Assembly (NCBI GenBank): GCA_023957775.1
Contig: JAMLGR010000011.1
Span: 1 to 64,000 of the forward strand
Length of the DNA: 64,000 bases
Direction of reading: 5' to 3'
Origin: Fimbriimonadaceae bacterium
GTDB taxonomy: Bacteria > Armatimonadota > Fimbriimonadia > Fimbriimonadales > Fimbriimonadaceae
This document shows, one piece after another, positions 32,576 through 41,428 of the stretch. Below the pieces are notes generated by a model. That model saw nothing but the letters and a program-made list of their open reading frames with translations, did no database searches and was not told the origin of the DNA. A program made the position numbers and the translations under genes. Position 1 is the first letter of the stretch. Every line of letters begins with the position of its first letter.

Positions 32576-32796
32576 TCGATTCGGATCTCCGTCCCGTCGG
32601 CAAGCACGACCACGTCTCCCGAACGGAGTTTGCGGCCGCGGCGGTTGTCCTCCTCGCCGTTGACCCTCACGCCACCTTCGGCGAGCAACGCCTTGGCCTC
32701 GCCGCCTCCACCCACGATGTGGGCGGCCTTGAGGAGTTGCCCCAGGGTGATGTATTCGGTCTTCAGAGTGAAGGTCTTCACGGTTGCCAAGAGCAT
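32572..32796 (-). CDS. S4-domain RNA-binding protein (YaaA/RlbA-like)
   Basis: A 74-aa protein consisting of one S4 domain: ITLGQLLKAAHIVGGGGEAKALLAEGGVRVNGEEDNRRG in overview, with the conserved VRVNGE and RRGRKLRSGDVV segments. Stand-alone members of this type are ribosome- or replication-associated RNA binders. Its stop overlaps the convergent GH105-fusion stop by 4 nt, and the start is only 8 nt from the divergent AlkD-like gene. Confidence 0.88.
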   Translation of the reverse strand: MLLATVKTFTLKTEYITLGQLLKAAHIVGGGGEAKALLAEGGVRVNGEEDNRRGRKLRSGDVVVLADGTEIRID

Positions 32797-32799
32797 ACT
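32794..32799 (+). promoter_or_regulatory. -10-like CATACT before the AlkD-like gene
   Basis: CATACT ends 5 nt before GTG at 32805, which supports that start codon. It lies over the first codon of the divergent S4 gene. Confidence 0.4.
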
Positions 32800-32804
32800 T
32801 AGGT

Positions 32805-33521
32805 GTGGACGTGGAGGCGGTTGTCGAGCAGGTTCGCATGGATCTCTTGGAGGTCTCCAAGCCGGGGCGCGCCGAGTTTGAGAAGCGGTATCTCAAAAGC
32901 AGTTTGGAGTTCATCGGCGCGCCGGTGCCCGAACAGGCCAAGCTCGCCAAGGCGCTCTGGCGAGCGATCAAAGGGTGTTCGCGGCAGGAGATGTGGGGCC
33001 TCGTCGAGGCGATGTGGAAGACCCGTGTCCACGAGATCCGCGGGGTGGCGTTGGACTTGTTGGCCCTCGCTCCTGCGCTCGTCACGAAGCGCGATCTTCC
33101 GCTCCTGCGTCGCTGGGTGATCGAGTCGAATGGCTGGGCGCACGTCGACACGATCGCCACGTCGATACTGCCCGCGGTGATCGCCGCGGACCCATCGGCG
33201 CTTACGGTGATGGATCGCTGGGCACTGGACGCCAACTTTTGGGTCCGCAGAGCCGCGATGCTGTCGCTCCTCCTGCCACTCAGGCGCGGTGACTTGGGCC
33301 AATGGGAGCGTTTCGTCGCGTACGCCTCTCCCCAACTGGGCGAGAAGGAGTTCTTCATCCGAAAGGCGATCGGGTGGGTGCTCCGCGAGACCGGCAAGCG
33401 TCAACCTCAGGTCGTCTTCGAGTTCCTGATGGAGCACCGGAGCGCAGTCTCGGGATTGACGCTCAGAGAGGGTGCCAAGTACCTGCCTCCTGCGATGCGA
33501 GCCGACCTAGGACTTCCCTAG
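32805..33521 (+). CDS. DNA alkylation repair protein (AlkD-like)
   Basis: A 238-aa all-helical HEAT-like protein. Family landmarks are WRAIKGCSRQEMW, ESNGWAHVDTIATSILP, WALDANFWVRRAAMLSLL and FFIRKAIGWVLRETGK. AlkD-type enzymes excise bulky or cationic alkylated bases. I chose the GTG at 32805 over upstream TTG because a -10-like CATACT is correctly spaced and the conserved sequence starts there. Its stop overlaps the convergent PEP-CTERM gene in a CTAG. Confidence 0.88.
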   Translation: MDVEAVVEQVRMDLLEVSKPGRAEFEKRYLKSSLEFIGAPVPEQAKLAKALWRAIKGCSRQEMWGLVEAMWKTRVHEIRGVALDLLALAPALVTKRDLPLLRRWVIESNGWAHVDTIATSILPAVIAADPSALTVMDRWALDANFWVRRAAMLSLLLPLRRGDLGQWERFVAYASPQLGEKEFFIRKAIGWVLRETGKRQPQVVFEFLMEHRSAVSGLTLREGAKYLPPAMRADLGLP

Positions 33522-34294
33522 GACTGCTTTCGCGAGGCTCGTCGCCGTCGGTACGCCGCCCCGAGGCCCATGGTTCCCAGCGCCATCGTGATCGGCTCAG
33601 GAACCGGACTGTTGGTCATCGCCACCAAGCCGATGTTCTGCGAGAGCTCGGGGCCGCCTCTAAGGGCGACCGTTGCGCCGCTGGTGACCGAGATGTCGTG
33701 GCCCCAACCGTAGGTGAAAGTGGTTACGCCGGCATGCAGAGGATGGACACCCGCATCGACCGTCACATTGAGCGTGCTCGACGGATCGATCCAGGCACCC
33801 CCGATGGAGATGCCATAGAGCGAAGTCAGGCTATTCCATGCGGCGGATTCAGCAGCCGCATTTCCAAAGTCTCCCGTCCCGCAGGCCAGATAGACCGATC
33901 CGCCTCCTACAATGTAGGTTGTCAGCGCGGTCAGGTTCGCGGCGACATCCGCGCGACCGATGGCGCCCGCCAAGAACACCGCATCGTAGGCCTGAAGCTG
34001 AGCAAGGGTGAACGTGGTCGAGGTGTCGGTGGTGAAGGAGTAGCCTGCCGTGGTCAACGTGGTAGCAAGTGTCGTCCCATTGAAGAGACCGTTATTAGAC
34101 TTCCGAAGGATGCTCCCGCTCGAGCCGATGAGCTGCTGAGCAACGTTGTTGGCAAACGCGTTCGTGGACGCGGCGTTGTTGGTGAAGGCGTAGTCCGAAA
34201 GAGACCACTCGTCGCCACACACAATCAAGCGCCCCTGAGCCGAGGCCAGCGACGCGCCCGCAACGATAATGAGACAAACTCCCAGCCCTTTCAT
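33518..34294 (-). CDS. PEP-CTERM sorting-domain protein
   Basis: A 258-aa secreted protein. The signal peptide is about residues 1-19 (VCLIIVAGASLASA). The middle is Ala/Thr/Ser/Asn-rich and resembles a glutamine-amidotransferase-like fold (QAYDAVFLAGAIGRADV, GGGSVYLACGTGDFGN), as in some PEP-CTERM proteins. The tail reads VPEPITMALGTMGLGAAYRR plus basic residues. A GGAGG ribosome site lies upstream. Function unknown; probably an exported surface protein. Confidence 0.85.
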   Translation of the reverse strand: MKGLGVCLIIVAGASLASAQGRLIVCGDEWSLSDYAFTNNAASTNAFANNVAQQLIGSSGSILRKSNNGLFNGTTLATTLTTAGYSFTTDTSTTFTLAQLQAYDAVFLAGAIGRADVAANLTALTTYIVGGGSVYLACGTGDFGNAAAESAAWNSLTSLYGISIGGAWIDPSSTLNVTVDAGVHPLHAGVTTFTYGWGHDISVTSGATVALRGGPELSQNIGLVAMTNSPVPEPITMALGTMGLGAAYRRRRASRKQS

Positions 34295-34364
34295 GAACCG
34301 ATCCTCCGCAAGTCCGAGGCTCCATCGTAACCCAATACGATGGTCCGGCGGTGATCCTCAGTCA

Positions 34365-34388
34365 CAAACCCGCAATTTTGCGGGTTTG
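34365..34388. promoter_or_regulatory. 24-bp palindrome CAAACCCGCAA-TT-TTGCGGGTTTG
   Basis: Eleven perfect base pairs flank a TT centre between two divergent genes. As RNA it could fold with a 6-nt loop. No terminator is needed between divergent starts, so an operator is the more likely role. Confidence 0.5.
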
Positions 34389-34394
34389 CGCCTT

Positions 34395-34400
34395 CATAAT
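34395..34400 (+). promoter_or_regulatory. -10-like CATAAT before the SRPBCC gene
   Basis: CATAAT ends 6 nt before GTG at 34407. The palindrome ends 6 nt upstream, where it could block RNA polymerase. Confidence 0.45.
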
Positions 34401-34406
34401 CACGTT

Positions 34407-34859
34407 GTGGCCACCCTTGAGGTCCTGACCGCCATCGCCGCTCCCCCCTCGGTTTGCTTCGACCTCGCTCGTGATATGGATCTCCACACGCGCTCGCTCA
34501 AGGGCTCGGGAGAAGAGGCGATCGCCGGGATCACGACGGGGCTGATCGGGATGGGCGAAGAGGTGACGTTTCGCGGGCGCCACTTTGGGGTCTCGCTCAC
34601 GCACACGTCCCGCATCACCGCGTTCGATCCGCCTCGCCACTTTCGCGACGAGATGGTGAAGGGTCAGTTCCGCACCTTCACCCACGATCATCTCTTCGAG
34701 ACCGATGGGGAGGGTACGCGGATGATCGATCGAGTCAATTACGAGGCGCCGCTTGGCGTCCTTGGGCGAATTGTCGAAGCGCTGGTGCTGAACCGCTATC
34801 TCGAACGCCTGTTGCGACAGCGCGGGGAAGCGATTAGGCAAGAGGCTGAGAATCGCTGA
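34407..34859 (+). CDS. SRPBCC-family (START-like) protein
   Basis: A 150-aa ligand-binding-fold protein. The opening (TLEVLTAIAAPPSVCFDLARDMDLH), the central FGVSLTHTSRITAFDPPRHFRDEMVKG and the closing helix (VLGRIVEALVLNRYLERLLRQR) are typical of cyclase/dehydrase-like SRPBCC proteins. These bind hydrophobic ligands, and some affect cell division. The GTG start is supported by the spacing of CATAAT upstream. It ends 2 nt before a possible ATG of the next gene. Confidence 0.85.
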   Translation: MATLEVLTAIAAPPSVCFDLARDMDLHTRSLKGSGEEAIAGITTGLIGMGEEVTFRGRHFGVSLTHTSRITAFDPPRHFRDEMVKGQFRTFTHDHLFETDGEGTRMIDRVNYEAPLGVLGRIVEALVLNRYLERLLRQRGEAIRQEAENR

Positions 34860-34888
34860 AGATGTGCCATATTGCCGCAGAGGGCTCT

Positions 34889-37474
34889 ATGCGGGGTGGA
34901 CTGACCTTCACGGCTCCCAATTGCGTCTTTCGGGCACTGCTCCCGGTGAGCTTGGCCGTGTTCGGTGTGTTGGGTTTGGCGGTGCCCTCGCAAACGCCTC
35001 AGTCCCCATCGCAGGTGGGTTTCGCGGACGTCCAGTCCCTCTTCAAAGCCCGATGCATCGGTTGCCACGGCGCGGCCAGCCCCTCGGGAGGCCTGGCGCT
35101 CGACTCCTTCGAAGGCGTGATGCGCGGGGGAGCGACGGGCCCGGCCGTCGTCGCCGGCAAACCCGACGCCAGCCTCTTGATCCAACGCGTGAAGGGAACC
35201 GACGGCAAGCCGCAGATGCCGCTCGGGTTCGCACCCCTCGGCGCCACCGAAATCGCGACGCTCGAAAGGTGGATCGCGGCCGGATGCCCCAACCAGGTCG
35301 CGGCCGGACCTCAGCACTGGGCCTACGTGGCGCCCGTGCGCCCCTCGCTCCCCCCCGTGAAGACCCCCGGATGGGTGCGCAATCCGATCGACGCCTTCGT
35401 GCTCGCCCGCCTCGAACGAGAGGGGCTCAAAACCTCCCCCGAGACCGACCGGGCAACCCTGATCCGTCGCGTCACCCTCGACCTCACGGGTCTGCCTCCC
35501 ACCTTGGCGGAGGTCGACGCGTTCCTTGCCGACGCGTCGCCCGGCGCCTACGAGAAGGTCGTGGACCGCCTCCTGGCCAGCCCGCACTACGGCGAGAAGA
35601 TGGCCCTGCCGTGGCTCGACGCCGCGCGCTACGCCGACAGCAACGGCTTCCAGATGGAGGGCGACACCTACCAGTACGTGTGGCGCGACTGGGTGGTCCG
35701 CGCCATGAACGCCAATATGCCGTTCGACCGGTTCACGCTCCTGCAGATCGCCGGAGACCTGATGCCGGGCGCAACGCAGGCCACGCCGGAAGGGCGCGAC
35801 ATGCTCATCGCCACCGGCTTCAACCGCAATCCCATGCTCAACGGCGAAGGCGGCGCGATCGCCGAAGAGCAGCGCAACGTGCTCCTCTTTGACCGCGTGG
35901 ACACCACGTCCACCACGTGGCTCGGGATCACCATGGCGTGCGCCCGCTGCCACGACCACAAGTACGACCCGTTCAAGCAGCGCGACTACTACAAGCTGCT
36001 CGCCTACTTCAACAACGTGCCGGAATCCGGGGTGCCGGAAGGCGGCGTGCCGTACAGCATCGCCAAACCGTGGATCTACGCCGGGACGCCGGAGCAGATG
36101 CGGCGCCTCCACGCGCTGGAGGCGCAGTCGGCCGCTGCGGCCAACCTGGCGGCGTGGATGGAGCGAGCGCCCGAGACCCGGCGCGCGGAGGCGGAGTGGC
36201 TGTCTGGCGCGAGCTCCGACAACGGGCTCCCCGAAGAGATTCGAAACGTGCTCGCCGTCAAGGATCGCTCCCCAGAGCAGGCGAAGAAGCTCCACGCGTA
36301 CTTCATGGACCATGGCCTTGCGGGCGAATCGAAGGCGCGTTGGGAGAAGGCCAAGGCTCTGAAGGCCGAATTGGCGGCGCTGAAGGCCGCGCTGCCTCGC
36401 CCGATGGTGATGTCCGACCAGCAGCCTCGCGTCACGCACATCTATTCGCGTGGCGACTACACCTCGCCCATGGACGAGGTGGCGTGTGGGACGCCCGAGC
36501 CGCTGCCGCCGGCCAAGGGAGACGTTCCGCCCAACCGGCTGGGTCTGGCCAGGTGGATCGTGTCGCGCGACAATCCGCTCACGGCCCGGGTGCAGGTGAA
36601 CCGGTACTGGCAGACCTTCTTCGGCCACGGGCTCGTGCGCACTCCGGAGAACTTCGGCGTCCAAGGCGAACCTCCGACGCACCCCGAGCTGCTCGATTGG
36701 CTCGCGGTCGAGTTCATGGAGTCGGGTTGGGACGTGAAGGCGATGCATCGGCTGATCGTCACCAGCGCGACGTATTGCCAAAGTTCGAAGCTCCGCCCGG
36801 ATCTGCAGCAGCGCGACCCTTCCAACGCCCTGCTGGCCCGTGGCGCCCGGTTCCGCCTGCCGGCGATGCTGCTGCGCGACGAGGCTCTGGCGGCCAGCGG
36901 ATTGATCGACCTGCGGATGGGGGGCAAACCCGTCTATCCGTACCAGCCGACCGGCATCTGGGACGGGCTCGGCATCACGGACGAGCGCGACTTTCGCTAC
37001 CCGCAATCCAAGGGTGCGGACCTCTATCGCCGCAGCCTCTACACCTTCTGGCGGCGCACGGCGGCGCCCGGCAACATGTTTGATGCCGCGTCTCGCCAGG
37101 TGTGCACCGTGCGCATGTCCCAAACCTCCACGCCGCTGCACGCGCTGACGACCCTGAACGACACGACGTGGGTGGAGGCGGGCCGCGCCCTTGCCCAACG
37201 GGTCATGCTCGCCGAGAAGGATCGCCAAAAGCGCCTCGCCCTCGCGTTCCGGCTCGTATGCGCAAGGACCCCCGATGCGCAAGAGATGGCCGTGCTGAAC
37301 CGCGGGGTTCAGCGCGGACTGGACTACTACCGCGCCCACCCCGACGAGGCGGCGCACTACCTCTCCCAGGGCGACTCCGTTCGCGACAGCCGCCTCGCAG
37401 CCCCGGAACACGCCGCCTACGCCGCCGTGTGCCTTTCGATCCTCAACCTCGACGAGGCGTTGACCAAGGAGTAA
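34889..37474 (+). CDS. Planctomycete-type cytochrome c with DUF1549 and DUF1553 domains
   Basis: An 861-aa secreted protein. The signal peptide is about residues 15-36. The PSCyt1 haem site CIGCH is at about 56-60. DUF1549 follows, with [16 protein letters not shown] and a second [11 protein letters not shown] haem site. DUF1553 ends the protein ([36 protein letters not shown]). Unlike the protein at 12989 it has no LamG insert. I prefer the ATG at 34889 because GAGGG and a good signal follow from it; an in-frame ATG at 34862 adds nine residues. The DUF1501 gene starts 2 nt after its stop. Confidence 0.92.
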   Translation: MRGGLTFTAPNCVFRALLPVSLAVFGVLGLAVPSQTPQSPSQVGFADVQSLFKARCIGCHGAASPSGGLALDSFEGVMRGGATGPAVVAGKPDASLLIQRVKGTDGKPQMPLGFAPLGATEIATLERWIAAGCPNQVAAGPQHWAYVAPVRPSLPPVKTPGWVRNPIDAFVLARLEREGLKTSPETDRATLIRRVTLDLTGLPPTLAEVDAFLADASPGAYEKVVDRLLASPHYGEKMALPWLDAARYADSNGFQMEGDTYQYVWRDWVVRAMNANMPFDRFTLLQIAGDLMPGATQATPEGRDMLIATGFNRNPMLNGEGGAIAEEQRNVLLFDRVDTTSTTWLGITMACARCHDHKYDPFKQRDYYKLLAYFNNVPESGVPEGGVPYSIAKPWIYAGTPEQMRRLHALEAQSAAAANLAAWMERAPETRRAEAEWLSGASSDNGLPEEIRNVLAVKDRSPEQAKKLHAYFMDHGLAGESKARWEKAKALKAELAALKAALPRPMVMSDQQPRVTHIYSRGDYTSPMDEVACGTPEPLPPAKGDVPPNRLGLARWIVSRDNPLTARVQVNRYWQTFFGHGLVRTPENFGVQGEPPTHPELLDWLAVEFMESGWDVKAMHRLIVTSATYCQSSKLRPDLQQRDPSNALLARGARFRLPAMLLRDEALAASGLIDLRMGGKPVYPYQPTGIWDGLGITDERDFRYPQSKGADLYRRSLYTFWRRTAAPGNMFDAASRQVCTVRMSQTSTPLHALTTLNDTTWVEAGRALAQRVMLAEKDRQKRLALAFRLVCARTPDAQEMAVLNRGVQRGLDYYRAHPDEAAHYLSQGDSVRDSRLAAPEHAAYAAVCLSILNLDEALTKE

Positions 37475-37476
37475 CG

Positions 37477-38943
37477 ATGAACCCCTTCTTCGAGCGAGAC
37501 CTCCGACTTTCCCGCCGCCAGTTCTTCTCGGCCGGCGCCAAGGGGTTGGGTGCGGTGGCGCTGACCTCGCTCCTTGCGCGCGACGGCCTCGGGGCGTTGC
37601 TTCCAGGCACGCATGGAACCCAGGGCCTTCCGGGCGTGCCGCACTTCACGCCCAAAGCCAAGCGCGTGATCGTGCTGTGGCAAGGGGGCGCCCCGTCGCA
37701 GGTGGATCTGTTCGACTACAAGCCCGGACTCGAAGCGCACCGCCTGGAGGAGCTGCCGGCCTCGCTGAGGGAGGGGAAACGGCTTTCCACCATGACCTCG
37801 GGGCAAGGCAAGTACCCCGTGTTGCCCGCGATCAAGCCGTTCCACCAGCACGGAGAGTCCGGGATGTGGCTCAGCGACCTGCTTCCCCACACCGGCTCGA
37901 TCGCCGACGAGATCTGCCTCGTGCGCTCGATGCACACGGATGCCGTGAACCACGCGCCGGGAGTCACGTTCTTCCTCACCGGAAGCCAGATTCCGGGCCG
38001 TCCGAGTATGGGCGCCTGGGCGGTGTACGGGCTGGGGAGCATGACCGACGAGCTGCCCTCGTTCGTGGTGATGACGTCGAGCGACGAGAAGAAGACGTGC
38101 GGGCAACTCTTTTACGATTACTACTGGGGCAGCGGGTTCATCCCCTCGAAGTACCAGGGCGTACGGTTCCGGCCCGAGGGCGACCCGGTGCTCTACCTCT
38201 CCAACCCGCCGGGCATGACCCCCGAACTGAGGCGAGGCGTGCTGGACGACATCGCGGAGCTGGACCGCAAACGGCTGCAGGATTACGGCGATCCGGAGAT
38301 CGAGACCCGTATCACGCAGTACGAACTCGCGTTCAAGATGCAAACCAGCGTGCCCGAGCTGACCGACATCTCCAAGGAGCCGAAGGAAGTGTTGGCGATG
38401 TATGGCCCCGACGTGGAGAAGAAGGGCACCTACGCGCACAACTGCCTTCTGGCGAGGCGACTGATCGAGCGCGGCGTGCGGTTTGTCCAGCTCATGCACT
38501 CGGGTTGGGACCAGCACCTCAACTTGGATACGCAACTGGCGCTGCAGTGCCGCGACACGGACCAGCCCTCGGCGGCGCTCGTGAAGGACCTCAAACAGCG
38601 GGGGCTCCTCGACGACACGATCGTGCTCTGGTGCGGCGAGTTCGGGCGAACGGTGTTCGTGCAGGGCGACATCAAGAAACCCAACGGGCACGGCCGCGAT
38701 CACTTCGGCTCGTGCTATAGCCTGTGGGTCGCCGGCGGCGGATTCAAGGGCGGTCACGTCTACGGCGAAACGGACGACTTCAGCTACAACGTGGTGAAGG
38801 ACCCGGTGGGGGTGCACGACATGCAGGCCACCTTGCTTCACCAACTCGGGATCGACCACGAGCGCCTCACGTATAACTATCAAGGTCGGAACTTCCGACT
38901 GACGGACGTCGCGGGCCAAGTGGTGCCTGGGCTGCTTGCCTAG
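37477..38943 (+). CDS. DUF1501 domain-containing exported protein
   Basis: A 488-aa paralogue of the protein at 11526. The Tat-like signal is LSRRQFFSAGAKGLG. Family features are SQVDLFDYKP, VRSMHTDAVNHAPG, MHSGWDQHLN, WCGEFGRTV and GRDHFGSC. AAGGAG, within the end of the upstream gene, serves as its ribosome site. It forms an operon with the cytochrome gene and probably with GH31, which starts 4 nt later. Confidence 0.93.
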   Translation: MNPFFERDLRLSRRQFFSAGAKGLGAVALTSLLARDGLGALLPGTHGTQGLPGVPHFTPKAKRVIVLWQGGAPSQVDLFDYKPGLEAHRLEELPASLREGKRLSTMTSGQGKYPVLPAIKPFHQHGESGMWLSDLLPHTGSIADEICLVRSMHTDAVNHAPGVTFFLTGSQIPGRPSMGAWAVYGLGSMTDELPSFVVMTSSDEKKTCGQLFYDYYWGSGFIPSKYQGVRFRPEGDPVLYLSNPPGMTPELRRGVLDDIAELDRKRLQDYGDPEIETRITQYELAFKMQTSVPELTDISKEPKEVLAMYGPDVEKKGTYAHNCLLARRLIERGVRFVQLMHSGWDQHLNLDTQLALQCRDTDQPSAALVKDLKQRGLLDDTIVLWCGEFGRTVFVQGDIKKPNGHGRDHFGSCYSLWVAGGGFKGGHVYGETDDFSYNVVKDPVGVHDMQATLLHQLGIDHERLTYNYQGRNFRLTDVAGQVVPGLLA

Positions 38944-38947
38944 AACG

Positions 38948-41008
38948 ATGACGATCACGCTGGCGGCATGGACCGCGATCACCTTCGCCCTCGCTGCGAG
39001 CGCGGCGGCCTCGTGGGAGGAGGTTCAACCCGGGGTCTGGCGGACGCAGGTCGGCAAGCGGGACCGCCCCACGCTGACCGAAGCCGCGGAGTCGCAACCG
39101 CGGGCCGACCGGCTCTCCGAGATGCCCACGGGCGCACTCCCGTTCGAGGTTGCGAGCGTCCGGTTGGCTGCGAACAAGGACTATGCCACGGCCCAGATCC
39201 CCCTCCAGCCGGGGGAGCGGATTTTCGGGTTGGGATTGCAGATGTCGGGCAGCGACCGAAGGGGCGGGGTTTACCACCTCCAGGTCGACCACTACGCGTC
39301 GGGCCACGATCGCCTCCACGCCCCGACGCCGCTTTACGTGAGCAGCCTGGGGTACGCGGTGTTCTTCAACACGTCGCGACCCATCAACGTGTACGCGGGC
39401 GTGGGAAACCGCCTCGACGATCCCGATCGGCCGCCGTTCCGAGATCGGAACACGGACCGCAAGTGGGACGCGCAACCCGATAGCGGGAAGGTCGAGGCCA
39501 GCGTCCAGGCGCCGGGCCTCGAGGTTCTCGTGTTCGAGGGTCCAACCCCGATGGATGCGCTGCGGCGCTACAACCTCTATTGTGGGGGTGGGCCGATGCC
39601 GCCCCGGTGGGCGCTCGGGTTTTGGCACCGTCTGCGTTCGCTGGCAACCGCCGAGGAGGTGGTGGCCGAGGTGGACGAGTTCCACACCCGCGGATTCCCG
39701 TTGGACGTGGTGGGGCTCGAGCCCGGGTGGCAGTCCCGTTCGTATCCCGGCACGATGGAGTGGAGTCCCGAGCGCTTTCCCGACCCCGCGAAGCTCATGG
39801 CCGCGATGGCGGAGCGGGGTCTGCACGTGAATCTGTGGGAGAACCCGTACGTGGCGCCGGGGTCGGACCTGTTCCGGCAGTTAGGGACCAAGTTCGGCTC
39901 CCATACGGTGTGGCTGGGGGCGGCGCCCGACCTCTACGACCGGAAGGCCGCGGAGATCGTCCGGGCCTTCCACAAGGAGCACCACCTGGCGTTGGGCGTG
40001 AGCGGCTACAAGATCGACGAGGTCGACGGGTTCGACGTGTGGCTGTGGCCGGACCACGCCACGTTTCCTTCGGGGCCTTCCGGGCTCCAGATGCGCCAGA
40101 TCTACGGTCTGTTGTGGCAGAAGGAGATCGACCGCATGTTCCGCACCGACGGGAATCGGACCTTCGGGCTCGTGCGGGGTTCGAACGGAGCGGCCAGCCG
40201 ATTTCCGTTCGCCATCTACAGCGACACCTACGATCACCGGCAGTACGTGACGGCGTTGACCAACAGCTCGCTGGCCAGCGTGCTCTGGTGCGCGGAGATC
40301 CGGTCCGCGGGGACGGGGGAGGAGTGGGTGCGGCGCATGCAGTCGGCGTGTCTCGCGCCCATCGCGCAGTTGAACGCGTGGGACAGCGGCAAGAAGCCGT
40401 GGAGCTTCCCCGAGGTGGAGAAGCAGGTGCGCGACACGATGCTGCTTCGCGAGTCGCTGGTGCCGTACCTCTACACGACGTTCTCGCAGTATTGGCGGGA
40501 CGGCGTGCCCCCGATACGTCCCATGTCGCTGGTCGATGGCGGTTTGGAGACCGACCAGTATCTGCTGGGAGACGACCTGCTGGTCGCCCCAATGTTCGCG
40601 GGCGAGAAGTCGCGAAGCGTCCGTCTGCCCAAGGGCAAATGGTTCGACTACCGAACGGGTCGGCTGGTCGGATCGGGCGAGACCATCCAGGTCAGCCCCT
40701 CGTTGGACGAGATCCCCTTGTTCGTGCGGGAGGGGGCGGCGGTGCCCACCTTCGAAGGCGTTTTGAACGTCGCGCACCTGGCGTCCACGACACCGATCTC
40801 GCTGCGATGCTACGGCCCCGGCCCGTGGCGTGGGTGGCTGTTCGAGGATGACGGCGTGGGTTTCGGGTTCGAGAAGGGCGCGTTCGGGCTGTTCGAGCTG
40901 AAGGTCGTCGGGGACAAGGCGACGCCGACGCATCGGGCCGGAGGAGTCAGGGAACTGGCGCGGCCCGTGCGAGTGGTGCGAGTGGGCGGGACTGCGCCAC
41001 ACCTCTGA
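38948..41008 (+). CDS. Secreted glycoside hydrolase family 31 protein
   Basis: A 686-aa alpha-glucosidase/alpha-xylosidase-type enzyme with a signal peptide (about 1-20). The N-terminal beta-sandwich gives way at about 215 to the (beta/alpha)8 barrel (PPRWALGFWHRL). The nucleophile region is GYKIDEVDG, where the Asp of KID is the expected nucleophile. The acid/base Asp is likely in IYSDTYDH. The C-terminal QYLLGDDLLVAPMF and KGKWFDYRTG segments are typical. It follows DUF1501 with a 4-nt gap, linking the cytochrome/DUF1501 pair to sugar breakdown. Confidence 0.9.
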   Translation: MTITLAAWTAITFALAASAAASWEEVQPGVWRTQVGKRDRPTLTEAAESQPRADRLSEMPTGALPFEVASVRLAANKDYATAQIPLQPGERIFGLGLQMSGSDRRGGVYHLQVDHYASGHDRLHAPTPLYVSSLGYAVFFNTSRPINVYAGVGNRLDDPDRPPFRDRNTDRKWDAQPDSGKVEASVQAPGLEVLVFEGPTPMDALRRYNLYCGGGPMPPRWALGFWHRLRSLATAEEVVAEVDEFHTRGFPLDVVGLEPGWQSRSYPGTMEWSPERFPDPAKLMAAMAERGLHVNLWENPYVAPGSDLFRQLGTKFGSHTVWLGAAPDLYDRKAAEIVRAFHKEHHLALGVSGYKIDEVDGFDVWLWPDHATFPSGPSGLQMRQIYGLLWQKEIDRMFRTDGNRTFGLVRGSNGAASRFPFAIYSDTYDHRQYVTALTNSSLASVLWCAEIRSAGTGEEWVRRMQSACLAPIAQLNAWDSGKKPWSFPEVEKQVRDTMLLRESLVPYLYTTFSQYWRDGVPPIRPMSLVDGGLETDQYLLGDDLLVAPMFAGEKSRSVRLPKGKWFDYRTGRLVGSGETIQVSPSLDEIPLFVREGAAVPTFEGVLNVAHLASTTPISLRCYGPGPWRGWLFEDDGVGFGFEKGAFGLFELKVVGDKATPTHRAGGVRELARPVRVVRVGGTAPHL

Positions 41009-41059
41009 TCGCTCAAGAAACCGTCAGAGAGGGAGCGATCCCCTGCCTCCGCACGCAGA

Positions 41060-41089
41060 AAGGAGTGGGGACCCGTGGTCCCCAAGGAG
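41060..41089 (+). promoter_or_regulatory. Two Shine-Dalgarno sites flanking a hairpin
   Basis: AAGGAG at 41060-41065 is followed by a 7-bp hairpin GGGGACC-CGT-GGTCCCC (41067-41083) and a second AAGGAG at 41084-41089. The first is spaced for a GTG at 41075 inside the hairpin, the second for the ATG at 41096. The two starts are in frame, so alternative initiation is possible. Confidence 0.5.
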
Positions 41090-41095
41090 ATTGCC

Positions 41096-41347
41096 ATGAA
41101 AGAAGTGGAAGTAAGCCTTCCGAAGATCGCGTTGGTGGCCGCAACACGCGCGATGCTGGGGGCGGGCGTCGCACTGTTGCTGGGTCCGAAACTGCCGAAC
41201 GAAGAGCGCAAGGCGATCGGCAAGAGCCTTCTGTGGGCGGGATTGCTTTCAACGATTCCCCTGATGGCCAGCGTCCTGCACGGGCGAAAGGAAACGGGTG
41301 AGGCGGCGAAAAAGGAAACCCGGGCCCCCATCGCCCAGGCGAGTTGA
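41096..41347 (+). CDS. Small two-helix membrane protein
   Basis: An 83-aa protein of unknown family. Hydrophobic segments lie at about 10-33 (IALVAATRAMLGAGVALLLG) and 50-66 (LLWAGLLSTIPLMASVL). A charged turn (NEERKAIGKS) separates them and a Lys/Glu tail follows. The ATG has AAGGAG 6 nt upstream; a GTG at 41075 with its own Shine-Dalgarno site would add seven residues. Nothing nearby explains its role. Confidence 0.65.
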   Translation: MKEVEVSLPKIALVAATRAMLGAGVALLLGPKLPNEERKAIGKSLLWAGLLSTIPLMASVLHGRKETGEAAKKETRAPIAQAS

Positions 41348-41428
41348 TCCCAAATCCCTAGCGTCCGCTGAACGAAGGCCGGCGTCTACCCGGCTTCAAC
41401 TCGTACGCGCGCGCCCTCTCGGCGGCCA

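Noticed and set aside
34862-34888. Nine extra N-terminal codons on the DUF1549/DUF1553 protein
   Set aside because: The ATG at 34862 has no Shine-Dalgarno site, and the segment (MCHIAAEGS) sits before an otherwise normal signal peptide. It cannot be fully excluded.
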